Both the position numbers and the translations under genes were made by a program. From positions 5,828,001 to 5,892,000 of the forward strand of contig WHVY01000001.1 of the NCBI GenBank assembly GCA_022266195.1: a DNA stretch of 64,000 bases, given 5' to 3'. The DNA is from Tetranychus cinnabarinus (taxonomy: Eukaryota > Arthropoda > Arachnida > Trombidiformes > Tetranychidae). Position 1 is the stretch's first letter; every line of letters begins with the position of its first letter. Below are positions 22,856 through 37,110 of this stretch, one piece after another. The notes below the pieces were generated by a model, which worked only from the letters and a program-made list of their open reading frames with translations, was not told where the DNA came from and made no database searches.

Positions 22856-25800
22856 TTTGATAGGATGAAGAAAAGTTATTTATTGAGTTTCAGATATTTC
22901 CATTTATTAAATAAGTCATTCTAATGTTTAGTATTATTACCAAAAGGATTTGCTCAAAGAGTTGAATCATTTTCAATTTGTGATTGATGAATGTGATTTA
23001 AAAATTCAACATTATTATTGATTCCATTAATGATTATTAACGTTTATCATGCAAAGTACAGTTCTCGATGCTTCTCAAGAGTTTAATTGTCGTAAGTCCT
23101 TGAATAACATTGAACAAATTGCAGTCAGTAGCCCTGGTCGTTAACTCACTGTCATCCTGACTTGAAACAAAACTGCAATCATTACAAAACCTTTGTAAAA
23201 TTATTGTTACAGAGTGCAATTAAACCGAAAATTGTTTTCAATTGCTTTAATAATTTCAAAATATTTTCATGGAAAATGAATAAAATCCAAAAATAAATGC
23301 TTCCATTGAAGAGATCAATGAAGATTGTTTCCTCATTGCATACATTTCCATGACAGAACTAAAGAGCGCTTTGATCTTGAGACATTTAATGACAGTTTGT
23401 TTACTTGACTCTGATCTCAATGACAAAACTGAATGAATCGAAGTCTATTTCTGGTAAACTTTTGTTTTGAGATTCATCAAACAATCGGTTTTGCAATGAA
23501 ATTGCATTATCCAGGTAAATCTGTTTTCAGTCAAGCTGCCAATTGAAACCTTAACATGCATCGAATAACATCTCTATTTCCATGGCAAGTAACTTTTGAC
23601 CGAAAAAATTGTTGCCCAAAGAATTCAAGGAATTTAGTTTCTGTGCCTCGTTCCCGACCCATTTACTACTCTCCGCTGTTGATTGAATTATTGCACACAC
23701 GTTGTTAACTCACCATGATGAATGAGTTTCCAACCTCTGTTTCTCCTCTCCTTTCCTGACCTCAATATTCAATGTTTAGATTGTCTTCATCTCTCATAAC
23801 AGTAAAGCAACAAAGTTATCAATAACAAGTCACAAATTGTATAACACGAGATTTAAAGTTGGATAACTTTGGTCTTTTGTCTTTGCCACTTTTGTCCCGT
23901 TTTAATATCACTTTGAAACCATATTTTTACATTTTCACGGAGAAAAGACAGGAAAAAGGAAATGAAAATTGTTTTAAAGTAAAACTCTCATGTATTATTA
24001 GGCAAAATCATTTTCATTATTTCCATCTTTTTCAGTGTTCCAACTGTGAACAATAAAGAACAGACAATTGCAAATGGTTTTACAGGGAGAGAGAGAGAGA
24101 AGATAATGGTTTCAACAAAAAAGTGAAATGATAATGTTGAAAATGAAGTTTAAGTTTTGCTTCATTTTGTACTTTCCTCTCTCCTCGACTTTCATAATTC
24201 ACAAATGCTGTCACAAACAGTAAAGCAAATATCATCAATTGCTGCAAGTTGTATACATATTGGATATTCACAGGGAATGTGGAAAGAATGACTTTTTCAT
24301 CGATAATGGGTTAAGGGGAGAGAAAAAAGTGAAAACGGAATTTCACTTGAATAACCTTAGAATTAGTTTGAACCAGAGTTTACTCTTTGCCTATTTGAAT
24401 AGCCTTTTCTTGTTAACTAGCAACTTGCTTCTTCTCCTCATGGTGATGCTTTCAACTGATCTTGTCTCAATCAGATTATTATTTTGATTGATGTGGCTTG
24501 GATTCAACCAAGCAAACCACACATAAAAGTCACCATAAAGATGATACCATGATAGTTAACCGATAATCATTGCAGGCAAAAAAGAGAAAAATGATGAAGA
24601 GAAAAAAAATGTTGGAATATTCCGTTTTTCTTTCTTCTTCTGTTGTTTGACTCTTTTTATCTGCCATTCAGAGTAAATATGATAATAACAGTTGCATGGG
24701 AATGAAATTGATAGTAACCTTTGATGGTGAACAAAAGGAGCGAAGGAAAATCAAGTAAAACTGACAAAATGAGTTGCAATTGTGTGTACCTTGTCATTCA
24801 AGTTGCACTTTCTTATCACAGGTATCATCATGTCTTTCCATGTTATTCATTTATTCTCATCTACAGTCGCATATAACTGCATCATCATAATCAATAACAA
24901 CTGATTAGAACTTTTATTCTAATGGAAATGTAATGTTAAACAGAAAAGGATATTTTCCTTTCAATTTACTATTGGGATGCACTCCAAGGTACAAAAGTTT
25001 ACCTCACAATTCAATTTCAAATTTTGAGGTAAAATTTGAAACAAAAGTGGTCAGTTCAAGATATAATAACAAGTCTTGTATGCTTCAAACATTAGCTTTG
25101 GTATGAAAAAATATTTCAATGTTTCAAAAGAAGGAAAAAAGTTACAGAATATTTTGAAAAACTTCAAAAACAGAAGTTTTCCTTTTCTTGTTTCTTTGGG
25201 TTCTCAATTTGTAAGCACATTCAACATGGCAAGTTTCATTGTAAATGTTTTCACTGACTAAATGTTCAGATGATGGATTCATCAGGTTATTTTGCATTAT
25301 TATTATGGAAACGAAGCAAATAAATTGAAACAATAAGTTTAAAAATTGATCATTTTTATTGGTTTCATTTGATTCAAATTGTTATTCAAAGATGTAATGG
25401 CAATAGAAACAGTTTAACAAAAGTGTTTGATAATGATATCGACGACAAAAGAATATTTAATTGGAAAGAAAATTAATGGTTACAATTGGGGATCGATATC
25501 ACATTAATTAAATAGTTCAATTCGAAATTCAAAAAGTTTAATATTCGCTAATAAAGCACGCTTAAGAAATTCAGTTTGTTTCCTTCCGTTGCTGATTCAT
25601 TCCAACAATATGTTTCTCCTGTTGAGTCAACCATTGTCCTCTGAATACTCAAACTCGATGACAAGAGTTGCAACCAATTATCCGATAAAGATAGATGTTC
25701 AAACAATAGATTTGAATGTCGACTGAAAAGTTAAAATGAAGGGAATTTCAAAGACAAAATTGAGGCTAAATGGCAATTAATATTTGACTTGTTTGATTTG

Positions 25801-28041
25801 TTATTTGAATGAATCGAAGCTCATCGTTTCAGCCTTTGTATTGATGATAATGTTGACAAAATAATTGATAATTCAGTTCAGAAGCATGAAAACTTTGAAC
25901 CTATTTTAATCTCATAAACGGTTAAACAATTTTAATGGGAAAATGCGATGAAAGCTAATTAATCACTTTAAATTCAATAAATTTGCTAATCATTCCTGAA
26001 CAATAGGAAACCCAAGGCACTTTGACTTGTAAATGAAACAGTTGATTCATAAAAATTGCATCTAAATTGATTAGCTAAATAATTTACATGAAAATACCTG
26101 AGCTTAATTAGAAGCCTCAATAAGCTTTTAAACGGGAAAAGCGAAAGATGATAATGATGATAAATGGAAAGAGAGCAATGAATTAATTGTTGATTGATAA
26201 AATTAATTTACTTTCATTTAATCTCCAAGGATGATTTTCCCTCAGTTTCCCTGGTGACTCTGAAAAGGTAAGAAACTTTCAAGTTACCTTTTCAATTTTG
26301 GAAAGGTTCGAGAAAAGTTGATCATCAAGAGACAATGAGAGTTTAATGTAAAAAATATCCAAAGATTAGTTGATTAATTTGGTAGGAAAGTAAACAATTT
26401 CAATGAACAATCACGATTAGCATGTGTAAACAGGGAAAATGAAGGGTTAAAGAAATTGATTCATTTACTTTTACCAAGTAAACATGAGCAAACAGGATAA
26501 ATCATCATCTCATTATGAGCTTAATTAAGGTGCATTTCATCTTAAAACTCATTGTCATGCCAATCTGTTTATGATTTAAAAGAGAAAAGAAAAAAATATC
26601 AAATTTTGTGTCTTTTCAGTTTCATTATTATCTTGAAACTCTTTATCATTTTGTTCACTTTATGAACATTTATAATCACTATCATCATTAACAGGCAAAA
26701 AACTTGTGTTTATGTCATTCCTTTATTAGTCTCATTATTGTTATCCTTTCACTCCCAGTGAACATTCTGGGTTCAATGTTGAGAGAAAAGAAAATGTTGA
26801 ACAATTTTAAATCGATCCTTGGATTGACCATTGAATCAATTTTGACTCAATTTTTTAGCATTTTTGTTGACTCGTTCATGAGATTTGGCATCATTTAACA
26901 ATTCATTTTGAAAACTCGAATCTTTTGATAAATTGCTTTTATTAACATAATAAGTCCATCATTGGTTGATGTTGAGCTTCGGCCAGTGATCATCACCATC
27001 GTCATGAGATACTTTGACAAAAGTCTTTCATCCAAATCGCTTATCATCATCATCATTCTCCTTGGCAACATTTTAATAATACAAAAGAGTGAATCATTCT
27101 TTTGGTGAAAATATCTCAGAGGAAAGTTCAGTCAAGTGGTTTTATCCATTTTCTTGTGCTTCTCATGATACCGCAAGTCAAAAGCATTTCAATCAACTTT
27201 GCATACCTTTTGTTTCGAGTCAACCTTTTTTTTCTGCCTTCTTTAGCATTGCACACTTTGATGAATACATTATTCAACATTCTTGTTAGCTTGTTGAGTA
27301 TTTAATTGGTTCATCGTCAGTAATCAATTAGTTTGTCAACAATTTGAGAAAATATTTTTGCCATTTTTAACATTTCTTTGCCCTCTATCAAGTCATTAGC
27401 AACTTTTATTCACTGACAAAACTCGTTAAATGTAAATCTTAATTTTGCGTGATTAAATTACACTAAAGTGTCCCTTTAGTTGACAATCTGGATTCATCAA
27501 TTTTAATTGGTACAATTGCAATTGTAATGTCATGAATCATTGTTAAAATAAATAGAAACTGTTGGTTTACTTTTTGTTCATTTTTCATGGAAATGGTTAG
27601 TAATAGCGTGCTCAATGGTTTTGGGAATTTTGTGGTTAATTTTGATTCTATTTCATTCATTTTGCCCACTTAAATTGATATTAATTATTATGGAAGAGAT
27701 TGTTTCTTTACAAAGTTGATTCAAGTCGCTTTCAAACTCCAAATAGCAGACTTTTTTCATCATAGCTCAAGTTACTCATGCTTTTGGTCAGTGAGTTACT
27801 GGTGATACTGGTTCTGATAAACCATGTTTATTTGCACTAACTCCAAGAGATAAAAGATTCGAATATCTGAAATAACTTAAACGCCTAACGATCAGCGGAA
27901 ATTGAAGCGTAACAAACTTATGTACTGAATATGACTATATTTTAGTATTTGTCACAAACGCTTAATTACAAGATTAAATTAGTATTTATACAAAATGGTT
28001 AAGGAAATTGAATAAGAGATAGATATTTTTAAAAGACTAGA

Positions 28042-28230
28042 TTATTTAACTGTAAATGATTCTATATCAGTATCATTTAATGCAGGCATGGCTGAACCAG
28101 TGTAATACTGGATTGGTACGGTTCTATCAGTGATCCCCACCACTTTATGCGAATCGCGTTTAAAATTTCGCCACGTTGTTCTTTAGTTAAGGTCCTCTCG
28201 TTTCAAGTTAAGAGAATCCGCTTGTTTCCC
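28042..28230 (-). pseudogene. Short coding-like remnant with one internal stop, origin unknown
   Basis: The minus-strand frame from 28230 reads 15 codons (GKQADSLNLKREDLN), a TAA at 28183-28185, then 46 more codons containing KVVGITDRTVPIQYY before the next stop. The residue mix looks like protein, and a CAG acceptor (ATTTTTCAG) immediately precedes it. No family was recognised. It could be a decayed mobile-element piece or chance. Confidence 0.2.
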
Positions 28231-28385
28231 CTGAAAAATTAATCTTCCCGCAGTTTACTCTGTAAAAAATCGAGAAAACAAATTAATGAAAAATCAAAAA
28301 TGAAAATGCTGCATGTGCTTCAAGATTGAATAAAAAGTAAAATTGAATTGAAGTATCTACAGAGATATTCAACAATATTTTCTTC

Positions 28386-28885
28386 ACGTTTTATTAAATA
28401 TCACAATGACCAAACATACTAGCTTGTTTATTTGAACAATATGCTTTTGAGAATTAAATGGCAATTTTTCTAAAGTTATTAGGTCGTTTAAGGTCATTCG
28501 TTTATTTTACCTCCAAATGACTTCTTAAGGTAATTTTCGAATGGCTTAAACTTTATTCGATATAATTTCCTTTCTGTAAAGTCTCAAAAGCTACTGATAT
28601 TAATATATCGTTCTCCAGCCATTTTCCGCCAGAAGTACCGATTTGGAAGTCATTTATTTATTAATAGTTTCTTAGAGAAGATTGCTGATTTTTCTGCCAA
28701 CTTTTCAAAGCGGGCAAGTTTTGGATATTTGAAAATGGCCTACAGGAGTCGTTTGGAGGTTAAATAAACGAATGACCTTAAATGACCTTGAAACTTTGAA
28801 AAAATTGTTATTCAATTCTTAAAAGCATACCATTCAAATTTGCGAATGCTAGCATGTTTAATTCTTGAGATATTTAATAAAACGT
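28386..28885. mobile_element. Inverted-repeat (foldback) element, about 500 bp
   Basis: Two roughly 137-bp arms, 28386-28522 and 28748-28885, are imperfect reverse complements. Best-conserved blocks are ACGTTTTATTAAATAT at the outer ends and GGTCATTCGTTTATTT plus ACCTCCAAA next to the centre. The 225-bp centre has no ORF. The arms look noncoding. No clear target duplication was found, so the exact ends are uncertain. Related GGTCA-containing sequence occurs at 39505-40565. Confidence 0.7.
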
Positions 28886-31680
28886 TGAGTAAATGAGGCT
28901 GAATAGCTCTGAATATTTCCATTTCCTATCAAAATAGACAATCAATTTATGCAAAAACATACCAACATATTATACTTTCCTTGTAAGATCGGAATCGACT
29001 TTCATACTATTGATAATAAAGGTTAGACTTTTGTTTATTAGTGCAAATCTCGATGCAGTTATTCCTTGTAAATCAAATGAAACTTTGCTAACCAAGAAGG
29101 TTCACAGAATGAGGTTAGTCTATTCTTGGCTTTAGCATTAACGTTTTCCCAAAAGTTGACTCAATCCTGAAAGTAAAACACAAAATGTTCAATTGATTGT
29201 ATCAATGATTTCATCAGGAACTTATCAAAATGACAAACAATAATAAAATTATGATCTTTGGGAATCTATTTCAAAGTATAGTAACTTTGCTTTAGAAGAA
29301 ATCTTTTTGTGCGAAACTAAAGATGTACAATCGTTTTAGGTAAGGTGTTTTTGATGATAATGATGTAACCATCATGATCAAAATCATTATAATAATCATG
29401 AAACAATTCAAATATCCTTCATCATACTTTTCCTTGATACTCTTGGAACTAAAAAAATGTTAAAAGTAAAGATTTATGTTCAACATTTGTGAATATGTTT
29501 AAAGCGATTTCATTCTTGATTTAACTTGATTCATTGTTTCTTTTCATTCCTCCTTTCAAAACCTTTCATCATGATAATGATGAGTAAACTAAAGGAACAC
29601 ATGAAATCTTTTCTACCAACATGGAGACTCGAAAAGCTTGAACAAGAACAAAATTGCAGATTCTAGTTTCCATGATTACTACTTTACCTCTCATCAGGGT
29701 CACTTTGACAATGATCATTATCATGAAAAACTCTCAACTTTTGAACAGCCCAAAGTTACAATTGAAACAGCAAGAAAACGTTGCCTCAGAATCGATATCT
29801 TGTTAAATGAGAATGATGACAATAAGACGATGCTTCTCATGATGATAATGATTCTTGGTGCAGAGCAAAGAAAAGGAAAAAATCTTCAAATCGAAACTTG
29901 TGATTTGTCCGATTCTCCAACTATACAACTCTTTCCACAGAAAATCATGAAATTTTCCTGAAAAGAAAACTGAAACTCGAAATGAATGAATCAGTTGAAT
30001 AACATAAAATCTAAACAATTAAGTTTACTTTTCAAGTTTCATCTTCGAAGTCAAACATCAATAAAAGCAACTTATTTCCTAAGCAAAGAATGATAACTGC
30101 AACAATGAAAAAGTGAAGAAAAGTTCTGAAATGGAAAATGTTGAATGAGAAAATGAAAAGTGACAAAAGTTCGAGTCGATATAAATACTATTTGATATCA
30201 TTACTTTCAACTTTTGATGCAATAAATAGCATTACTATTGATAACATTTGGTGAAAATTTTGTAATAATTTCAATTTGTTGCCAACAAGAGAAAGGTTTC
30301 AATGAAAATCAAAACTTTAATCTTCATTTTCAGTGGTTTTTCGCCTATTTATTCATGACAACCTTTACATTTAAATTGGATAACCTTTTCTTTCCTTCAC
30401 CATCTGATTATATTAAAAAGAATTGAAAAAAATTCTTCTTCACCAACTCTTCTGCAAGCCTTTCATTGAATATCCATTTTTTGTCGTGAATAACTTTCAA
30501 CATCTTTTTACCTTCAAACGTACAAATATTGATTCACCAATGAAACATTGTAATCATTCCTAAACATCTCCATTTAAATATTCAAATTCTTGGTGAAAAG
30601 CTCATAACCAGAATGTGTGTCGAGCTGACAAGCCAAATGTTGAACATTTTTCTCCATTTTTTTACACTTTTCCTTGTTCTCTGTTTTGGGTTAACAAATG
30701 GCTAAACAAAGGAAATGTTGTCATCATTTTTGGCGACTCAATATGTCTTTGTTTTTACCTTCAACATTGCCAATATTGACAGGCACATGAGACTGAATAT
30801 GGAATAAGAAGAAAAGAGTAAAAAAGTTTTACCATATTATTCCCTGTCAATGCATCAACAACAAGTACAACTGTCAATTATCAAGTGTTTGTTAACCAAT
30901 CCCATGAATATTCAATCATTTTTTTTCTCTTCATTTTTTGTCTTCTCTTCCAAGTTGAAATAATGACAATAAACTGATAATATCATTGAATTTGCAAAGT
31001 AAACTCAGTGTTTGTTATCAAGCCCGAGAAATGCTGACTCCAATGCGACTGGGAGTTGTAAGATAACAGATTAACGTTGAATATATGGAAAGGTATTCAG
31101 AATTATTTTCATATTTCCTTTGATATTGATATTTTTCTTTGTCTTTTCACTCAACATTTATCTCACATTTCCAATCTATTTTTTGTCTCTTTTACCTTTT
31201 CCTTGTGTTTACCAATAAATACAACATTCAACCTGAAAACCTATCAATCAGAATGCTCAACATTTATCTCTTCAAATTTTTATTGTAAAATAATTTTCTT
31301 TTGTCTGAAAAAATGATGTTATTAATGTGCTTGATAACTTGTTTTTTTTTGTTTTTTTCACATTTCTTTCAATGACAAAAAAAGTTGTTTACTGTCAAAG
31401 CTATTCTTTATCATGCTTTTTGTGCTTCTCAAAGGATTCAATGGGAAATTGGAATCGGAAATCCGTCTCTATTATTCAGATTTATCGCTCAATTTTTCGA
31501 CTCTTTTTTCTAACGTTTATTGTAATTGTGTTAAACATTTTTGTTGCATCTAAATTCAGTTCATGATCAGTTAATGAGTTGAACCTTTGCTTGACTCATT
31601 AAGCGACAAATTTAAGTTAATATTTCAAGCTAAATTTTACTTTACCAGATTAGTATTCATTGAAAATCTTATAAAAAAGT

Positions 31681-32285
31681 TATTATTAGGTTGTCCGGGC
31701 CAAAATGGCGGACATTTGATTGTTGTTAACTTCGAATTACTTGGACTTTTTTTTATGAATTTTCGGTTAATGATACCTGAATAGCTAAGAATTTTTTTGA
31801 AATTAAAAGAACAGAATTATATGGTTTGGTTAATTAATTAGAACAATTTAAAGCAAAAATTCGTTTTTTTATTTTGTCGAAAATTTCAAAAAATCAAAGG
31901 GTCCCCCCTTTGATTTGCTCGCTAACTTTTTTCAATTTTTGGATGTTTTGTGATAATCAAATAAAAGCGTTTAATTTTGTTGAGTAAATTAAATTACCAT
32001 TCGATGAAAGAAGGCAAGACGAATAATTTGTGTTAATTTCGTGCATCTATCAGTTGAGGTTTAGTCTACAGACTCGATCAAAGAGGGGAAATTTTCGATT
32101 TTTGATTTTTTTAATAAATTTTCTAACAACTTTTTAATTATTGTTAATTTCAGCCTGAAATTTTGCATAATTAATTTTGTGGTATCTGTTAATAAAATTC
32201 CGAAATTTGAGTTAGCTACGAAATTCCTATTCAAAAATATTTTTGATCAAACTTCCGCCACTTTGGCCCGGACAACCTAATAATA
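31681..32285. mobile_element. TA-flanked nonautonomous mariner/Tc1-like element, about 600 bp
   Basis: The ends are inverted repeats starting GGTTGTCCGGGCCAAA at 31689 and, on the other strand, at 32277. About 32 bases pair with three mismatches. The flanks TATTATTA and TAATAATA extend the symmetry by 8 bases, so the TA duplication could be at 31687-31688/32278-32279 or at the outer edges. The interior has no transposase frame. Terminal repeats and TA target fit the Tc1/mariner superfamily; the family is not otherwise proven. Confidence 0.75.
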
Positions 32286-34597
32286 TCAAATAAATTAGAG
32301 AAAAGGAAAATTTGTTTCAACACAAAAAACGCATTAAAGCCTGGAAACGAGTCGAGTGAATATAATAGTCTCTCAGCTTTTAGACTCAATCAGAGTAATC
32401 TTTATATTGGAATCGTTAATGCTCCAATTCAGAAAGGAATGCATGGAATCGAAGAAACAAATGTTCGAGCTTTCATCTTCGCTTTGTTATTAAAAGTTAG
32501 CATAAGCTTCTTAATCAAAACCATTTCTATTTCACTGTTATGAGTTTTGTGTCTAAGTCGAATCAAATTTCATGGCTATACAATTGCAAACAAACTCAAA
32601 ATGAAAAAATCTCGCGATTTTGCAAGTTCATCATTTCTCGATAAACAATTTATTGAGTTTTATGCAAATTTTCAATTTCGATGCAGGACTTGATCTCAGT
32701 TGAATGGTTGAACACGCAAGATTAGCGATCACTCGGGATGAAATTATTCATCGATGAGCGATTCTTTTGTGTGACTCGGCTTTTCTAAGCAAATAAACTT
32801 TTTTCAGTTTCGCATGATTATGATTTGCTGAGGACGCAAAAATATTTGGATTAGTAAAAGAAAATACGAATTGTTCCATTCAGTTTGATTAATCAAAATC
32901 TCAGACAGTCTTGGAGTCAATGAAAGTTTAATTTTCTTAAATAGATTGCCAATTTTAGATCAAAACTCGAGTCAACAAGATGTCGTGATATTTAGCACAC
33001 AAAGTTGAAAGCGATTCATTGGAAAAATGATTAGAAAAAGTAAATGAAATGAGAATGAATCTCTGAATCTGGATTCATCAAGAAACTGGACAAAAAATCA
33101 TTGAATCGCTATTTATCTATTTGTGCATCCGTCTTTATCCATACAAATTGTTGATTCAAACAATCCTCTTGAGAAGGAGAAACTTTTTTATTTACATTGA
33201 AGTGAATTAATCAGAGATGAGTTACAATTGATTCAATCTGAGCCACTCGAGACTATCATTGATACAATTTCACTGAAATCCATTGAGCAAACGATACTTG
33301 ACAATATTGAACAATAATTATTAGTGAATGAAATTAATATCAAACTTGAATGCATTTCAATCAACAATTATTGAATAATGAGAAATGTCAATAAGCAGTG
33401 CAAAGAAAAGACACTTTTTAGATTAACATTTTACAGAAAAAATATCAACTTTAATGACATCATTTTCATTATTGATGTTCAATTATTGTAACGAATTTTG
33501 ATTCAGGAAAATGTTGAAAAATGAAATGCTCAAGGCAACTAATGGTCATTACACCTGTAAAAGTAGCAATGCTTGTTAGAAAAGAAAATGTTTTTACGAG
33601 AAAAAATGAAGTGAATATCAATTTTATTTGGCAGCACATTTTTCATTAAAACTCATCATTCATTGACAATGTTCAATTTGCTGAGTTTCTGTTCAATTTG
33701 ATTGAAAAATGAGCTGAAATCGCATCAGTGAAATAAAAGGAAAAACAGATTCAATTGAATGTTGAAAGTGCAAATGAGTTAACTCGATGAACAAAGTGTT
33801 CAATTTAACCTTTTTTTGAGCTTCTTTCATCAAATTTCATTTCCAAATTTCATCGAATTTCATCTGAAAATTTTCACTCTCACAGAATCCAATGAATCAT
33901 TTAATTGTTCATCATTTTAGTTGATCAATAGAAGACTCTGAATTATCTGGAGAAAAGAAGGAAAACAATGAAACTGGAATCAAAGTTGAAACACACAATT
34001 AGAATGGAAAAGAAAATGTTTCTTGATTCAATTTTTTCTTCTTTTTCCTTTCAATGATTTGATAGAGAAAATGCTCTGAAAGAACATGATATAAACACTG
34101 ATAATAATCATGTTTATCTTGGATGATAAAAGCCCTGAAACTTGATGAATATCCAAGTTTATCTGGAAATGTAAAGTTACCTGAAAAAAAAGAATGATTT
34201 CTTTTGGTAACTTTTATCAACTCAAACTTACCTTTTTCATTTGTAAATATGTTTCTCCTTTTTTCTTACTTTTCCCTGTTATCCAGTTGATGATGAGCAT
34301 TATGATAATAATGATAACCCTGAGGATATCTGTTCCAACCAATAGAACTCGTATTATCATGGAATCCCTTGAGGTTCCATCTAATATTGTCAAACTTTTC
34401 ATTTCATAATACTTTTTATATGCTGATTCAATTCATTTTTACCTTTTCTTTCATCTTCTGTTCATCTCTACCATCATCTTATCATGTCTCGATCAACTTT
34501 TACTTTTTTATCTCTCATAAATTCTGTAGCTTATTGAACAAAACATTTACTTTGGTTTTTCATCCCTTTTCATTCTGTCAATCTTTTTGCTTGTTAG

Positions 34598-34846
34598 TCG
34601 ATGGCTTAGAAGTCTATGGTGTAACACTCGAATCAGAAAAAAACTTTAAGGCACTTTTATGTTCAACTTGCTGCATGCAAAATACTGGCACAGAAGGGAC
34701 AAACAAATGTAAAACACAAGAATTATTTTTACTTGTCTCATCGGAACTCGAGAGAACACCAGAGAACTTTAAGAGCATTAAAAAAGCTGTGCAAATCCTA
34801 GTCGGCCATTCTAGTAGTATACAGAAATCAGGACTCGCACCAACCT
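34598..34846 (+). other. Candidate coding exon, product unrecognised
   Basis: After a pyrimidine-rich acceptor (TTTTTGCTTGTTAG) an open frame of about 82 codons reads DGLEVYGVTLESEKNF at its start and KAVQILVGHSSSIQ near its end, then stops. The residue composition is protein-like and differs from the Phe/Ser-rich frame just upstream. No domain was recognised and no matching 5' exon was found. It could be a real terminal exon, a pseudogene piece or chance. Confidence 0.25.
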
Positions 34847-37070
34847 AGAGTCACTTCAGTTTGTCGTTTTAGCGGAGTATTGCATAGTGGTGATGATAAC
34901 CCTGGTTTCAATGGAAAAATATAGATATTCGCAGATGACATTAACTGGCTGTTACCAATGATATAAACACATGATAAGGGTGCATATTTTTGATTTTGCT
35001 TTTAACCTAATGTTGTTTTTCACATGAAATTGAAAGTATTGAATTACAAGGGCAATGACTTGCAAGGATGCAACAACTTAATTAGTAATATTAAACTCAT
35101 GTTTACATCTTAACAATGTTATTAATGCTACTCAACATGATTTACATGAGATAATGGAATCTCAGTATAACGGTGAAAAACTTGTCGTATTCCGAATTTT
35201 TAATAATAATTTTCATGATTTCTTTGGTTTCTAATCGGTAACCAGAAGTTGTTTTCCATGCTACATCCATAGTAATATAAATCAAATGCAAATTATTTCT
35301 GTCATTTTATGCTTTATAAATAACTCTGGTCAAAGATATTGATGTAATCGACTCAAGAAAGGATTATAAAGCTGAAAAGCATTGGTCTGTGATAAAATTA
35401 GAAATTTTTTTAGCTTGAAAACCAATTTGTTATCCTCTGAACTGGACAGTTATAAATGTAAAATTGAAGAGAAATGTTGCTTTAAGATGATCATTTTAGT
35501 GGCCTTTACTTTTAAACGAGCAGTTAAGTCGTTCATCATTCAAGGCCAATTTGATGCAAACCATAATTGACGACTTCACACTTTTTTACGTTTCAAATAA
35601 AATCTTTAACCATTGAAAAGTAGCGCATTTACAAAGTAAACTTGTTCATTAATACAATCCATAAATCTTTTCATTGAAATAGTCTTTCCATTCCTTCATC
35701 TCTTAAACTCGTAACCAACATCAACACCAAATCTCAACCCTAAATCACTGTCTAACTTAGCAACAAGCCAATAACAAATGAACCAGAAAACGGACCAGAA
35801 ACTGGGATACCTGAAATTACCTTTTTACAGATAATAAAACATTAAATTGGAATTGATCTTTTCTGTTCCCATCTCATTTGATATTCACAAATGTACCAGA
35901 GTCTAATCATCACCGAGAACCACCCAATTTTTGTAATAAAAACTTGGATCCACCTTTTTCATCTCACATAATGAATCAATTTAATGAATGAAAAAAGGCA
36001 AGGACAGGAACCAAGAGCAAGAATGGATAAACAAGTTATTGATTAAGTTTCATGTTAAACTTGATTAAAACAAATGCAAACAAATTGACTGTTAATTAAA
36101 TGTTACCTTTGCTTTGAAAAAAAAGAGTAAGAAGAAAATTTAATTTCTCAAAAGACTAATAGACATGATTCATTATTTGCTGTAATCAGTTGAATTAATG
36201 AAGAACACATTTCACCATGAAAAGTTGGCAATTGGTCGTCAAAGAATCTGAAACGACCAGAAGTTGCAAACAGAAAACAGGATTAAACTCATTTCTTGAT
36301 TGCAACCAAATCATTACCCAAAACCTAATTTCATGGTAACTCTATTGTCCTTCCTGGCCTTCATCTGCTTCTTCCTCTGTTGGTTAACTTTCGTTCCAAG
36401 GGATTGCTTCTTAATTGCTTCAAATGATCCGTATCCTCTTATGAGATATATTACTCTATCTTTAATCAATCTGCTTCATCTTCACCATCATCTTCATCGC
36501 CATGTTTATTCTGCCTTCTAAATGGTTTCCATCAAACTCTGTTCATCTTCATCTTCGTTTCTTTTCTTCTTTTCCTTCTTTTCGCAGTTTTCATCTTTTC
36601 TTGTTAACCATCTTCCTCCTGTCTTTAGATTACCCATTGATGTGGAATGTGTCAACTAGTATTTTGCCAATTTCAGTCTTTTTGCGTTCTCTTTGCTTCT
36701 TCCGAGAAAATGATTGAACATGATGATGATAACTAAAGGAATGACCAGAAAGTACAATAGTGAGAAAAGTCAAGTACTTTAATCCTCTGTAAATTGCTGT
36801 GAAATATCTTTTAATAGTCTTTTTGAGGTAAACAAGCAAAAAAAGTCAAAAGGTAAAATGATAAAGGTGAAGATAAGAGAGTTGGGAAAAAGGGCGGAAA
36901 AAGTACAAGAAATTGGTCATTTTGGTGGAAAGTCTAGATTCAATTGTGATTCTTGGGTAAAGATAAAAACAATTTCCAATAAACACAATCAACAATTGAT
37001 TAAACTTTTGAAATAAACTAATAATCACTTTGTATCAAGTTGAACAAAATGTCAGTTTCAAATCGCAATT

Positions 37071-37110
37071 ATTGAAGGTCCTTGTCAAAATAACCTGATG
37101 GACCTTCAAT
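37071..37110. repeat. Short 11-bp-arm hairpin
   Basis: ATTGAAGGTCC at 37071-37081 pairs with GGACCTTCAAT at 37100-37110 across an 18-base loop. No associated gene was seen. Confidence 0.6.

Noticed and set aside
29638..29961. 107-codon plus-strand ORF
   Set aside because: It starts with TTG, has a mixed low-complexity sequence with no recognised motif, and has no splice partners. Left unannotated.
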